Of a DNA stretch of 64,000 bases, positions 21,640 through 32,844 are shown piece by piece. Each line of letters begins with the position of its first letter. Position 1 is the stretch's first letter. The position numbers and the translations under genes were made by a program. This DNA comes from Serripes groenlandicus (taxonomy: Eukaryota; Mollusca; Bivalvia; Cardiida; Cardiidae), in assembly GCA_031761405.1 (NCBI GenBank), contig JASEVX010000003.1, positions 70,058,484-70,122,483 of the forward strand, given 5' to 3'. Below the pieces are notes generated by a model, which saw only the letters and a list, made by a program, of their open reading frames with translations, was not told the origin of the DNA and ran no database searches.

Positions 21640-23860
21640 AGTTATAAGTACTCCGGTTGTGTTGACCACCTAGAATAGCCGGACTTCTAGCGACCCCGGT
21701 TGTGTTGACGATTTAGAGCATTCGGACCTCTATCTAGCCGGTTGTGTTTACCAGATGGAGCTCTAGCTACTCCAGTTGTGTTGACTAGTCAGAGCAGTCG
21801 GACCTCTATCTACCCGGTTGTGTTTACCAGATGGAGCTCTAGCTACTCCAGTTGTGTTGACTAGCTAGAACAGCTTGAGCTGTAGCGACTACGGTTGTAT
21901 TGACCAGCCAGAACAGCCGAAGGTCTAGCTTCTGCTGTTGTATTATACAGCCAAACCAGCAGGAGCTCTAGCCGAATTTACAGTTGTGTTGACGAGCCCT
22001 GACAGTTGGAGCCATAGCTATTCCGGTTGTGTTGAGCAGCCAGAACACCCGAAGCTCCAGCTACCCCGGTTGTGTTGACCAGCCAGAGCGGCAGGACTTC
22101 TGGCTACTCCGGTTGTATTTACGAGCCCGAGAAGCCGGAGTTCCAACTACTCCAGGTGTATTAGCCAGCCAGAACAGTGTTTGTTCTAGATACTCCGATT
22201 GTGTTGGCCATCCAGAACAGCCGGACTTCTAGCTACTTAGGTTGTGCTGCCCAGTCAGAGGAGTCGGAAATCTAGCTACTCCGGTTGTATTAACCGACCA
22301 GAACAGTCGGACTTCTAGCTATCCCGGTTGTATTAACCGACCAGAACAGTCGGACTTCTAGCTATCCCGGTTGTATTAACCGACCAGAACAGTCGGACTT
22401 CTAGCTATCCCGGTTGTGTTTACAAGCAAGAACAGCCGGACTTCTAGCTATTCCGATTGTGTTGGCCATCCAGAACAGCCGGACTTCTAGCTACTCAGGT
22501 TGTGCTGTCCAGTCAGAGCAGTCGGAAATCTAGCTACTCCGGTTGTATTAACCGACCAGAACAGCCGGACTTCTAGCTATCCCGGTTGTATTGACCAGCG
22601 AGAACAGCCGGACTTCTAGCTATCCCGGTTGTATTGACCAGCGAGAACAGCCGGACTTCTAGCTACTCAGGTTGTGCTGTCCAGTCAGAGCAGTCGGAAA
22701 TCTAGCTACACCGGTTGTATTAACCGACCAGAACAGCCGGACTTCTGGCTATCCCGGTTGTATTGACCAGCGAGAACAGTCGGACTTCTAGCTATCCCGG
22801 TTGTATTAATCGACCAGAACAGCTGGACTTCTAGCTATCCCGGTTGTATTGACCAGCGAGAACAGTCGGACTTCTAGCTATCCCGGTTGTATTAACCGAC
22901 CAGAACAGCCGGACTTCTAGCTATCCCGGTTGTGTTTACAAGCAAGAACAGCCGGACTTCTAGCTATCCCGGTTGTGTTTACAAGCAAGAACAGCCGGAT
23001 TTCTAGCTACTCCGATTGTGTTGGCCATCCAGAACAGCCGGACTTCTAACTACTCAGGTTGTGCTGTCCAGTCAGAGCAGTCAGAAATCTAGCTACACCG
23101 GTTGTATTAACCGACCAGAACAGCCGGACTTCTAGCTATCCCGGTTGTGTTTACAAGCAAGAACAGCCGGACTTCTAGCTATCCCGGTTGTGTTTACAAG
23201 CAAGAACAGCCGGGTTTCTAGCTACTCCGATTGTGTTGGCCATCCAGAGCAGCCGGTCTTCTAGTTACCCCGGGTGTATTGACCAGCGAGAACAGCCGGA
23301 CTTCTAGCTACTCAAGTTGTGCTGTCCAGTCAGAGCAGTCGGAAATCTAGCTACTCCGGTTGTATTAACCGACCAGCACAGCCGGACTTCTAGCTATCCC
23401 GGTTGTGTTTACAAGCAAGAACAGCCGGACTTCTAGTTACCCCGGGTGTATTGACCAGCCAGAACAGTCGGAACTGTAGCTTCTCCGGTTGAATTGACCA
23501 GTCAGAACATCCGTACTTCTAGCTACCCCGGTTGAGTAGACCAAGCAGAACAAGCGCAGCTCTAGCTATTCCTGCTGTGTTGACCAGTCCGAACAGCAGG
23601 ACTTCTAGCTACCCCGATTGCATTGACCAGCCAGAACAGCGGTTGCTCTTGCTCGTAAATACAACCGGAGTAGCCAGAAGTCAGGCCGCTCTGGATGGTC
23701 AACACAACCAGGGTAGCTGGAGCTCCGGCTGTTCTAGCTGGTCAATACAACCGGAGTAGCTAGTGCTCCGGCTGTTCTAGCTGGTCAATACATCCGGAGT
23801 TGCTAGACCTCTGGCTGGTCAACACAATCCGAACAGTCGGAGCTATATATATTCCGGTTG
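21640..23860. repeat. 43-bp minisatellite array with an internal strand switch
   Basis: Units of CCGGTTGTATTAACCGACC, AGAACAGTCGGACTTCTAGC and TATC repeat every 43 bp (for example 22321 and 22364). Subtypes (GTGTTTACAAGCAAGAACAG; GTGCTGTCCAGTCAGAGCAG; GTGTTGGCCATCCAGAACAG) recur in fixed order, giving a higher-order repeat of several units. From about 23645 to 23830 the units run as the reverse complement (GGTCAATACAACCGGAGTAG, CTAGCTGGTCAA). Confidence 0.95.
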
Positions 23861-24169
23861 TGTTCCTATGGCCCTTTATCGCATGTCTCCCGTGTTCGGA
23901 GATGTGTTTTTCTCAATAAAGTTCAACAAGCCTGCGTGACTTTCACAATGTTTACTTCAGACACACACATGAAGAAATAGTTCAGCGGTGCTCTGTGTAA
24001 ATATATAAAAGCATCCATTCCTAAGCGAGGATTCAAATGGAAATTGGCAAACAGTGCATGGCCATATAATATTCGCTTTGTCCGATCAGAATCTACACTA
24101 GTCGCAAATGGGGATTATTTTTGATTATGCTTTACGCTTCGTTTTTACGAAGCGCCGCTCATTTAACTC

Positions 24170-26685
24170 TATAAACCGGTATATGTAATTCAGTCACTCC
24201 TCCTTTTCCCACGATCTTGAGTAAAATGTCGCATGTATTTTCTAAAGAACTTCGTCAGACGCCCCAAACATTGATCTCAATTTGTTCAATTCATCCCTTT
24301 CTTTTTCGTTTGTCGTGCATCATCCAAGTTATAATATACCAAGGTGATAGGGTCGTCACCGGTACGCAAGAATTCCCACATGCAGTATATCTTCAGCACA
24401 AGAACTGTATCTAGGCAAATCTATGGACAATTCATATGAAAGAATGCATACTTTTTTTTTAATACAGGTGACAGCAGTGTCACTGTGGCAAAAGAAGACA
24501 TAACTTCTTTGGAATAAAGTTCCCTTTTGTCACAGCTCTCAAAAGCCAGTTGAGGTATAACTCGTCGTTCGAACTACATGCAGGCTGCAATATCAACGGT
24601 TAAAGACTTTTTAAAGTCAATTAAAATCGGAACACTGATGGTTATATCGTGTACTTAACACCAGAAAGAACGTCAGCCATGATAACCAATTAACATGATT
24701 TTGTTTTTAAATGAGCCACATCACACGAAAACCGGCCCGCGGGTTTTGATAAAAGTTAAGATTCGGATGAACATGCGCGTCTGCACAACCTGATCTAGGT
24801 CAAACCTGTTTGCGATCTAGTCGGTCAAGCATATAGAGCTATAGAGTTAAACAAGAATTCCATTGTTAACACCGTGATATCAATTAATGTTTAACCGACC
24901 GTTGTTAGTTTTAGTGTGGCGCGACTCAACGGCCATTTTTCTTCGTCGTAAATAGAAAATAATAAATACAAAAAGGGACTGGTTCTACTTTTTCCACATT
25001 GAATGTTTTCAAAAGTCTCAAGACAAAGTGTGTTGAACTGTGTTTCTTTTCAAATAATGTTTGTTTTCTACCAATGGTTTACACCACTGGTACATCTTTT
25101 TAAATTTTAGAAAAAGGGGAGTTTCGAAATATATGAAAGGACTCATTGGTAGAAATTTCAAACTAAAACACTGAACATACATACTATGTATTTTAATAAT
25201 GTTTATGATCAAATGACAAAGTCACAATGTTTACAAAAAATAACATGTATATATGTATTCATATAATTCTAATACAATGACAATACATTAAAACACAAAA
25301 TACTGTAGCTGTATTTCAAATATATCTCTCTCTAACGGTAATACACACACAGTTTCACGCACGCGCACACACGCAGACAAACACTCACACTCATACACAT
25401 GTTAATGTACAATACGAATTAAATTATCACAGTTGAAAGGGAATTTTCACTGGATTATTTAAACTGAATAACACAGTGTGCAGTTGTTATACTAGTCAGT
25501 ACTGTACCGAATAAATCACTGAAGTACATACATGCTATGAATTATGAATTTTAAAAAAAAGGTTTCAGTCAAATTAGTGTGGAAGTGTTTGCCGGATAAA
25601 AAAAATCTGACATTTATATTAAGTAAAATTAAAGTCAGCAAAAGTCAGAATAAGAATAAATAAATAAATAAATAAATAAATAAAGAAAGAAATAAGTAAA
25701 TAAATATAATATAATATAATTTAATGATGAAAAACAAAATCCAAATTATGACAAGATTGATATCGCCTGCGTGTAAGAGGCAACGCAGCAGACTTAATAA
25801 TACGAGAAAGTAATCTCGTTCATCGGTAACCATGGAAACAAAAGAACATTCATGGAACACTTTCATGTGAGAGAAGTGTTGCTATGTCACATTGTGTATG
25901 GTAACCAAGGATGAGAGGCTTTACAGAACTCGGACTGTGGTAACGCAGTTTGTATGGGTAGACCCCGGGCCATGACTGACATAGAGTTTATCTCTATATA
26001 AACAAAGAGCGTAGGGATACTCCGAATTTACCGACTTGAAATCAAAGAGAGGCTCTGAACTCTCTAAACTCGAACTGAGTCGGTAAAGTTTGTGGTGACG
26101 CACGGCACAAATATAGACTTGTTTCGTGTCGGGGTCTACACTGATCCCGTCTGGCTGTGACCATCCTATTGTTTTGTGAGAGACTACTTTTCCCTCGTTA
26201 TTCAAACAAAGTACTTTGTTGTTGTGCGAATCGGTTATATAGAACATTCCAGAACAAACAGCGAGAAGAGGATAACACCAACGGCTTATATCAGTGTTTA
26301 TGGTTTTTATCGTGACTCCGTATGTGGACATCACAGATACAAACCAGAGAATACCACCATCGACCTGACCATCACCACAGACCGTAACAATATATTCTCC
26401 ATTAAAATCTATAGAAAAACAGCGTTTCTCCGTTTTTATAGTTTTAGTGATTACAGCAGGATTTTGTGTAACATCAATAATTAATATTATACGTTTCCTA
26501 GGTAACGTAACGGCTAGAAGACTTTGTAGTGGCTCTGTTCGGTGTGTCACAGAAATATCATTGGTGGTAATTAAAACCTGCTCAGTGGGTTCACGTTTAA
26601 CCTTTATTTCTGTAACATCAAAAGGATCAGACCCTAACCGTATACATCTTTGTAAAAGGTTGGATCCTACATTAAATATGTTTAT
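24170..26685. repeat. Segmental duplication, copy B (holds the intact gene)
   Basis: Partner of 18770-20586, with the same order of landmarks. It extends over the 3' flank and most of the coding region of the propeller gene. Copy B has a region of simple repeats (AAAT)n at about 25650-25725 that is deleted in copy A. Confidence 0.85.
25645..25735. repeat. (AAAT)n / AT-rich simple repeat
   Basis: AATAAATAAATAAATAAATA-type run followed by ATATAATATAATATAATTTA. It lies downstream of the propeller gene stop, in its probable 3' flank. Confidence 0.9.
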
Positions 26686-27195
26686 ACAATCATTTTTAAA
26701 ATCAGAAACAACCCACCTTGTGTTATCCAGTCCACATAATCCAGTTATCCAACAATCCTTATTATCCAATCCGTATTTCACATTAACTCTATCAACCATT
26801 GAAACGTTCTCTCTCTCAAACATTTTCTCTCTCTCACTTTCATTCATCATTTCATACAGAAAACTCTCGATCTGTCCTTCTCTCTCACTCTTCTCGCTCA
26901 CAAAATTTATATATTTATGAGATTCATGTCCTTTAAAGCATTCATCACACAGATATCGCTCACATAAATAACAAAGATAAAGTGCCATATGTTTACTTAA
27001 AGCAATCAAATTGTGCATGAGACAAACATCACAGAAAGCGTCAGTTTTGTCTTTACGCTGTCTTTTCCTGTCTTGACCTTCTTCTTGTATCTCTTCCTCC
27101 CTTATTTCGTCAAAGGCCAGCCCGTATTCATTAACATCACTGCGATCAGAACTGCTGCTCTCTGTATCCGTTAAACGAATTCGTGCCTCAGCCAT
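25921..27195 (-). CDS. B-box zinc-finger protein with NHL/six-bladed-type propeller (TRIM-like, no RING)
   Basis: 424 codons in one exon. The real start is the ATG at 27195-27193, with A at -3 and G at +4; the open frame has two codons before it that begin with GTG. Residues 1-50 are Ser- and acid-rich, with a basic DRKRQRKDK stretch that could act in nuclear import. Residues 55-93 form a B-box-like cross-brace with C55, C58, C75, C78, C83, C86, H90 and H93. A charged, likely helical segment (about 97-135) follows. Residues 145-424 are repeat-like beta blades, e.g. SDFKNDCINIF, YITDSHNNKVLCL, DGISVDPDTKQVYI, LYRLSSSLES, in the style of NHL or TEP1-like propellers. Such B-box/propeller proteins are a large bivalve family related to TRIM2/3/56/71. 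There is no RING, so ubiquitin ligase activity should not be assumed. Function and partners are unknown. Confidence 0.85.
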   Translation of the reverse strand: MAEARIRLTDTESSSSDRSDVNEYGLAFDEIREEEIQEEGQDRKRQRKDKTDAFCDVCLMHNLIALSKHMALYLCYLCERYLCDECFKGHESHKYINFVSEKSEREGQIESFLYEMMNESEREKMFERENVSMVDRVNVKYGLDNKDCWITGLCGLDNTRWVVSDFKNDCINIFNVGSNLLQRCIRLGSDPFDVTEIKVKREPTEQVLITTNDISVTHRTEPLQSLLAVTLPRKRIILIIDVTQNPAVITKTIKTEKRCFSIDFNGEYIVTVCGDGQVDGGILWFVSVMSTYGVTIKTINTDISRWCYPLLAVCSGMFYITDSHNNKVLCLNNEGKVVSHKTIGWSQPDGISVDPDTKQVYICAVRHHKLYRLSSSLESSEPLFDFKSVNSEYPYALCLYRDKLYVSHGPGSTHTNCVTTVRVL

Positions 27196-27260
27196 TATCA
27201 CAAGTCGCTGTAATAGAAGTGAATTAATTCGTGCAGTTCCCGATTATAAAAGTAACCCTT
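27196..27260 (-). promoter_or_regulatory. Possible core promoter or 5'UTR splice acceptor of the propeller gene
   Basis: On the minus strand, ACTTTTATAATCG (27254-27242) is TATA-like about 50 bp before the ATG. Closer to the start, TTCACTTCTATTACAG is acceptor-like, so a 5'UTR exon boundary at about 27208 is an alternative reading. The two interpretations exclude each other only in part. Confidence 0.3.
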
Positions 27261-27494
27261 ATTCCATTGTAGTTATGGTTATAGCGCCTTTGATATTTGG
27301 CTTATTCGGATATATTTATGGACTAGTTAGACTGCATTCGCTTAGAAATGATAGCTAAAAGGTGAATAGCGAATAGTTGAGGCCAAAATAAGTTTTCACC
27401 AAAGTACATGCTGATCTTGGTCTATAATGTTTACAATTGCCAAATGCTGGTTAAAACCTTCTGATAAGCAAATGTAGACTTGTTTAGAGTCAAG

Positions 27495-27693
27495 TTAACC
27501 CTTTCCCACCTGCAGACGCATTTTAACGCAATAGCAGCAGACAACTTTTGAAAACATTGTGGCCAAAGGTGAAATTGCTTATGATACTTTGGCCACAATG
27601 TTTCCCATTTTATAGCCATTGGTTATCCATTCAAGTATAGAGATTTTCCATTTTATATGTTCAAAGTATTAGATGTATGTGGGAAAGGGTTAA
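27495..27693. mobile_element. MITE-B copy 7
   Basis: 199 bp, TTAACCCTTTCCCACCTG to GTGGGAAAGGGTTAA with both TTAA sites intact. Central arms GTGGCCAAAGGTGAAATTGC and TTTGGCCACAATG. It lies about 300 bp upstream of the propeller gene start. Confidence 0.85.
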
Positions 27694-27814
27694 GTGGAAC
27701 AAGGGTTAACATTAACAATAATTGGGTTGATATGTACTCGGTTTTATTATTTATTTCTCATGATAAACAGCTTTTTTTTAAAATATATCTTTCATTAATT
27801 TGATTATCAAAACA

Positions 27815-28640
27815 AACAAGAGGGCCAAGATGGTCCTAAATCGATCACCTGAGTGATAGTATAGTATCAAATTTAAGCTTCTGCAAATAAAAGTGAACAT
27901 TGTATCAAGAATGGGAATGAACTGTAAATGAAACAGCTTATCAGTATCTTATGATAGATATTTGAACAATTTGAAAGAGGACCTATACCACATATAAATG
28001 GTCCATTAGTTTAGGAGGAGATGTCGATTGAAGCTTAACGTTCCTTTTACACCCTTTCTTGTGCCGCCTGGCAGCTATCTCTTTAAACCAATCAATATGG
28101 CTTGAACAAATTATGTACAGTGTCACTTAACGAACATTTCTGCTCAACTATCTTGAAATCAGACGAGAACTTTAATAAGAATGGAATTTTCAAGTTTTGT
28201 CACTTTCCCACTTTTCTTATGCCGTCTGGTGGACATGTTTTTCAACCAATCAATATAGATTAAACATATTTTGCAAAGGATAACTAAAGGACCATTTCTA
28301 CCAAATTATTTTGAATCAGACAAGCAGATTCAGAGAAGAAGAATTTTATAGTTTATGGCATTTTTCTCCCTTTCTGATGCTGCATCAACCAAAGTTCTGT
28401 ATATTTTGTTTATCATTGAACAATTTTGAAAGAAGACTCCAAAAGTAACACTTCTATAAGTTTGGTTTAAATGAGTCCAGCTGATAAGGAATAGATGTCA
28501 TTTGAAGCTAAAAGTTAATGTTACCCCTTTTATGATGCCACCTGTATGCTATGTCTTTCCATAATGCATTATGAAGTTCGGTTAAAATTGGTCCAGTAGT
28601 TTTAGGAGATGTTTTTTTAACTATAAAAAGGTTACGTAAC
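27815..28640 (-). mobile_element. HB element, AGCTCACC class, minus strand, degraded
   Basis: Its 3' end on the minus strand is GGACCATCTTGGCCCTCTTG then TTTG, the same hairpin plus CTTGTT as at 47101-47126. Internal blocks (in inverse: AGAAATGGTCCTTTAG, TTCTTATGCC, GGTTGAAAAACATG) match the element at 46034. The 5' head near 28630 is too eroded to see the hairpin. Confidence 0.6.
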
Positions 28641-30762
28641 GACGATTGACGATGAACAGAGAATGATTCTTTTAAAAATATATCTGTGGTTAAATTACGA
28701 AAGGTAACCGTAAAGATTAAGATCAGAATACGCAAGTTTAAAGGTAAATTAGGATCATCCTTCATATACGTGTTATCAAAGCATATTGCCAGAAGGTTAT
28801 ACTACATTATATAGTATACGTTTCTGCGGATCTTAACACGGAATGATATGAGAATTGTAAGTTATCAGTTTTTTAACTCATACCCTGATGGTTTTCTTCA
28901 AATGCCAATCTCAACAAACACAATGAACACAGCCAAGACGTCGCTTTACAGACTCTGCTGAAAATACAAAAATATTATGAATTGATCATAAGATGAATAT
29001 ATATATCTCAAAGCAATATTTAATTTTGTCACTCAAGTAAATGATGAATAGAGTCAGTGCATTTTAAACGTTTGTTTTTGACAAATAGATCTAATGAGTC
29101 TAACTTCGATGGAACATTGCACCTTACCTTTATAGTTTACCTGTCAGGTTATGAGGTAACTGTAAAGGAACTGAAAGTTGTTTTCATGTAGTTATAGAAA
29201 CCAGATAAGTTTATAAAACTTATAAGCACTAACGAATTTGCTGGTCCTTTTATAATAATGGCTTGTGTTGCATTATTGGAATTATGTATTTTAAGTATTA
29301 AATCACATATTGCTTTCAGTTCCTTTTGTTCAGAAACTGAATGTTACTGATTCTTATTTAATGTTAATAACACTAATACATAACACTGCAGCATAGCTAT
29401 CACAACTAATTCTTACATATGATATCTGAAGTACACACAAATAACACTATCATTAAATTGAAATAGGATGGTCACGAGACAATAAAACTATTTTTTAAGA
29501 CGTAGATCAGACTTATCTATGTTCATGATAAACCATCATACATTTTAGAATACATAACTGTATACTTACCAAGATTATTTTGTTTTGATGCAGATTGAGG
29601 CTCTCAGCTTTACCAATGACACATCACAGTCTCGCTGAAATTATAAATAAAAAATGAACAATTAACTTACTAAATAAATAAACTATACATGTATCTCATT
29701 CGTATCCCGAGTCGTATAGGCTATATATAATTTTGCCAAGACTGATTAAAATTTAATATATTTACATTGATTTATGAAAAACATTTTATAGAAGTCTGGA
29801 CTCATAGATAGAAATTTCAAAATGACACTGCATGCACATAGTATCTTATAAATTCTACATGTTTATGAGTCTTGAAATGAAAGGAATTTTCTTTTGATCT
29901 TCCGTATCACACTCAGTCTTCACGAAATCTTTTGAAACGTGTCAGTCCGAAAGCTTATTTTTCATATATTTCTCACTTTGTTCAACCAATTATTGCACGA
30001 AAATTTGTCAGTCCGAATGAATTTTTGTCAGTCAGGACTGAAGGACTGACGACTTTCGCATAGCTTTCACTCTGTTGAAAGAAGAAACACAAATCGATTC
30101 AAATTTGGGCATTACATAATCATATTTTACCAAGATGTGTTTAGAAATCCACCAGAGTACATATATAATCTTCTCTGCCAAGACCTATACTATATAACAC
30201 ATTCCCAACTGGTTAGTTGTTGTAAACAAATCTAATGAACGCCCGCGTGTAGGGTTTCAAATTATACGTCATCATTTTAGTGACGCAATTTATGACGTTT
30301 TAATGGACACGTGTCATTGTTGATTGTTTACTAGTTAAATGTTTTCTTTACACAGTAATTGGTATGTAAATTAGAAATGTTCCGTTACAAATATCAGAAA
30401 TAATGACCACGAACAGCGAAAATCGACGTTTATGACAATGGTACCAGTGCAGATCCAGATCAGTCTGAGTCTTCGCGCAGTCCGATCAGTACCTACACTG
30501 TTCGCAATCGTTTAGTTTTGTTGTTGTATTTTTTCATTGACTATCAATCGATGCTGCAGACTATTATTTCTTTCTATTATCTATACGGTAAGGCGTGGAA
30601 ATATAAGGGTTTTAAACAATATTCTGTTTGTGTTATGCCCTTTTATTAGGTGAATCTCAATCCATTTTTCGGTGCAAGATTGCCTGCAGATATGATTTAA
30701 TTGTATACTCGCCAATCAAGATTCCCTTGGATTTTATTAATATTTTTATATACTGCCGATTG
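28641..30762. other. AT-rich DNA without supported genes
   Basis: Only short chance frames. A fragment with GCAGATCCAGATCAGTCTGA and CGCGCAGTCCGATCAG near 30450-30500 resembles the inner part of MITE-A-like repeats. A small dyad GTCAGTC/GACTGAC lies at about 30027-30050. Confidence 0.4.
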
Positions 30763-31005
30763 TGGGAAACGGCCCTTGTAGACCTATAGGCTAATAATAA
30801 TTATAATAATGGCTTAATTTGATGATCGGTAGGTTAACGAAAAGCTACCTATATATATTGTGGTTAGCTAATATGGTTTTTACTGTTTTTATGAACAGCA
30901 ATAACGGGAAAGGTTTTATTAGATATGATCTCTCATAAAATATATTTTCAGTTACACAAAGGAATACCTGTGTTGGACTGAATAAGAGATTCCGCCTCTA
31001 TGTTT
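30763..31005 (+). repeat. Dispersed repeat R3, copy 1 (fragment)
   Basis: Shares CGGCCCTTGTAGACCTAT, TGATGATCGGTAGGTTAAC, TTTATGAACAGCAATAACGG and TTGGACTGAATAAGAGATTC with copies at 31225-31890 and 36650-37670. Confidence 0.75.
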
Positions 31006-31224
31006 ACCTTACATTGTTTTACCTTGACTAAAAGTAGTTCTTTTTATTTATTACACAAAATTCTTTACAAATCTCTTTTTTTTCACCATATTTTTACGTT
31101 ATGTTATTTATTGTATGAACGCGTTTGGATTGACAGTTCGACACGCCTTTAGGCGTGACGAGCTATCTTTTAGGTACTCATTGGTATATATATATTTTAT
31201 ACCTCATTGGTATTTAGTGTTTCC

Positions 31225-31890
31225 ATGACTAAACGCAGAGGGCAATATCATGCAATTTGTTTTACCGATCGCCACAAGCTTTTGTATACATTAACAATTC
31301 AGCGTTGTCAGCAAGAAACGGCAAGAAACGGCCCTTGTAGACCTATGTCTTTGATGATCGGTAGGTTAACAAAAAGCTAACTATATTGTAGTTTAGATAA
31401 TATGGTTTTTATGAACAGCAATAACGGGGCAAAGTTTAATTGGATGATATCTCATAACATACAAAAAGGATTAACTGTGTTGGACTGAATAAGAGATTCA
31501 GCGTCTATGTATAAAACATGGGCTTACAATTGTGCTCTAAAACCTTGACAAATGTAAAAGAAACGCACGGCGCGAAAGAATAAAAAATGGTTTAAAAATG
31601 ATTGCCCAAAATCAGATTTTCAGATTTATTGCAATTTTACAAGGATGGTTTTACAACCTAATGGTCAAAGGGAGACAACTACATTTTCCTTTAAGTTTGC
31701 TACCGGATCTTTAAATAGAACACGTGTTTCCGTTTCTCATTCAAATTTTGAAAGTGCATAGAAATGATTATAAAAGATTATTGGATTTAAAGTATTAACA
31801 GATAAGTATAATACAATATTTCTTCCCCAAGGAATGCAATTTTTAGTGTTTGCCTGGTTGTGATTGGCTGTAATTGATGCGTTCAGAAGA
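31225..31890 (+). repeat. Dispersed repeat R3, copy 2
   Basis: Collinear with 36650-37670: CATGACTAAACGCAGAGGGC, AAGAAACGGCCC, GATGATCGGTAGG, GACAAATGTAAAAGAAACGC, GGTCAAAGGGAGACAACT, GGATCTTTAAATAGAACACG, AATATTTCTTCCCCAAGG and GATTGGCTGTAATTGATGCG occur in the same order. No coding potential, so probably a non-autonomous element about 0.7-1 kb long. Confidence 0.8.
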
Positions 31891-32579
31891 CAGTTCTAGT
31901 TCGCACGTTCAACCCCTACGACCCCTTTTAACGTCCAAGGTGTGAACAAACAATCAACTATTTTTTTCCAATCATGTCGGCAATTATGAATTAAATAAAA
32001 CAAATCCGTTATCAATATACATCCTACATTTCGTTTTATTTTAAGCATGGACACAATATATCTACGGGTTTCCCAAGTTCGTGACTAAAATAAACTACAT
32101 TGTCAAATAGTAACACACTTCTCAATTGACTGCTTATACAAAGTTATGGGAGAAAGATATAAAATAATGACGCGAGGAACTAAGATAGATCACGAAGTTG
32201 GAAGGTTCTACGATAGGGAAGCCAGAAATTTCGACCGCAAACATTTTCAACCCCAGTTAACTAAGAATATTCAACCCCAGTTTTAGTCGACCCCATTATC
32301 GGTTTATATAGGTGTGAATGGATGGCATTTACACAAGTGTCAAAAATAAAAGCAGTATCATGTTTGACTGATTATCATGGTGTTCATTATCATTACTTGA
32401 TTACCTGTCGGTTGATTATTTAAATGATCTTGATGTGTTATAAATAGTTATATAATATGCTGCAGACTTTGAAAACATTCAGTACAAATACCGCATTGTG
32501 GCAAAAGGAGACATTGACCATTCTTTTGCAACAATGTCTTCGAAATAGCGCGATGAAGACGAAAGTTATAGCTTGAACC
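31891..32579. other. Intergenic DNA with a MITE-B relic
   Basis: GCATTGTGGCAAAAGGAGAC and TTTTGCAACAATGTCTTCGA near 32490-32550 are the inner arms of a decayed MITE-B. Nothing else is supported. Confidence 0.45.
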
Positions 32580-32788
32580 CACAGGCGAAAGATGCAGTGA
32601 TATGAACCCCCTGGTCCCTATGAATCAATGTTATTTGCAAAATAGTTCTCATATACTGTGTAAAAAAAAAAGCCACATATTGCAAATAACAAATATATTA
32701 TGTATTTTTTAATTTTTTGGGGTTGTAGAGTGTGACAAGGGGGTGGGAAAGGACCAGGGGGTTCATATCACTGCATATTTCACCTGTG
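32580..32788. mobile_element. 209-bp MITE with 8-bp target duplication (hAT-like)
   Basis: Long inverted ends: CACAGGCGAAAGATGCAGTG and ATATGAACCCCCTGGTCC at the left, their complements ending TTTCACCTGTG at the right (about 38 bp with few mismatches). The 8-mer CTTGAACC flanks it exactly (32572-32579 and 32789-32796). An 8-bp duplication fits hAT-type transposition. Confidence 0.85.
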
Positions 32789-32795
32789 CTTGAAC

Positions 32796-32836
32796 CAGGG
32801 TCTTTCAAATAGTACTATATTATTTGAAAGACCCTG
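32796..32836. mobile_element. 41-bp CAGGG-ended palindrome with flanking direct repeats
   Basis: CAGGGTCTTTCAAATA and TATTTGAAAGACCCTG pair over 16 bp around a 9-nt spacer. CTTGAAC flanks it on both sides (32789-32795 and 32837-32843), sharing its left copy with the target duplication of the neighbouring MITE. It has the same design as 6149-6175. Confidence 0.65.
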
Positions 32837-32844
32837 CTTGAACC

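Noticed and set aside
26176..26920. Two plus-strand frames (102 and 157 codons) opposite the propeller gene
   Set aside because: They are antisense to a clearly coding minus frame with zinc and propeller motifs; composition follows from that gene.
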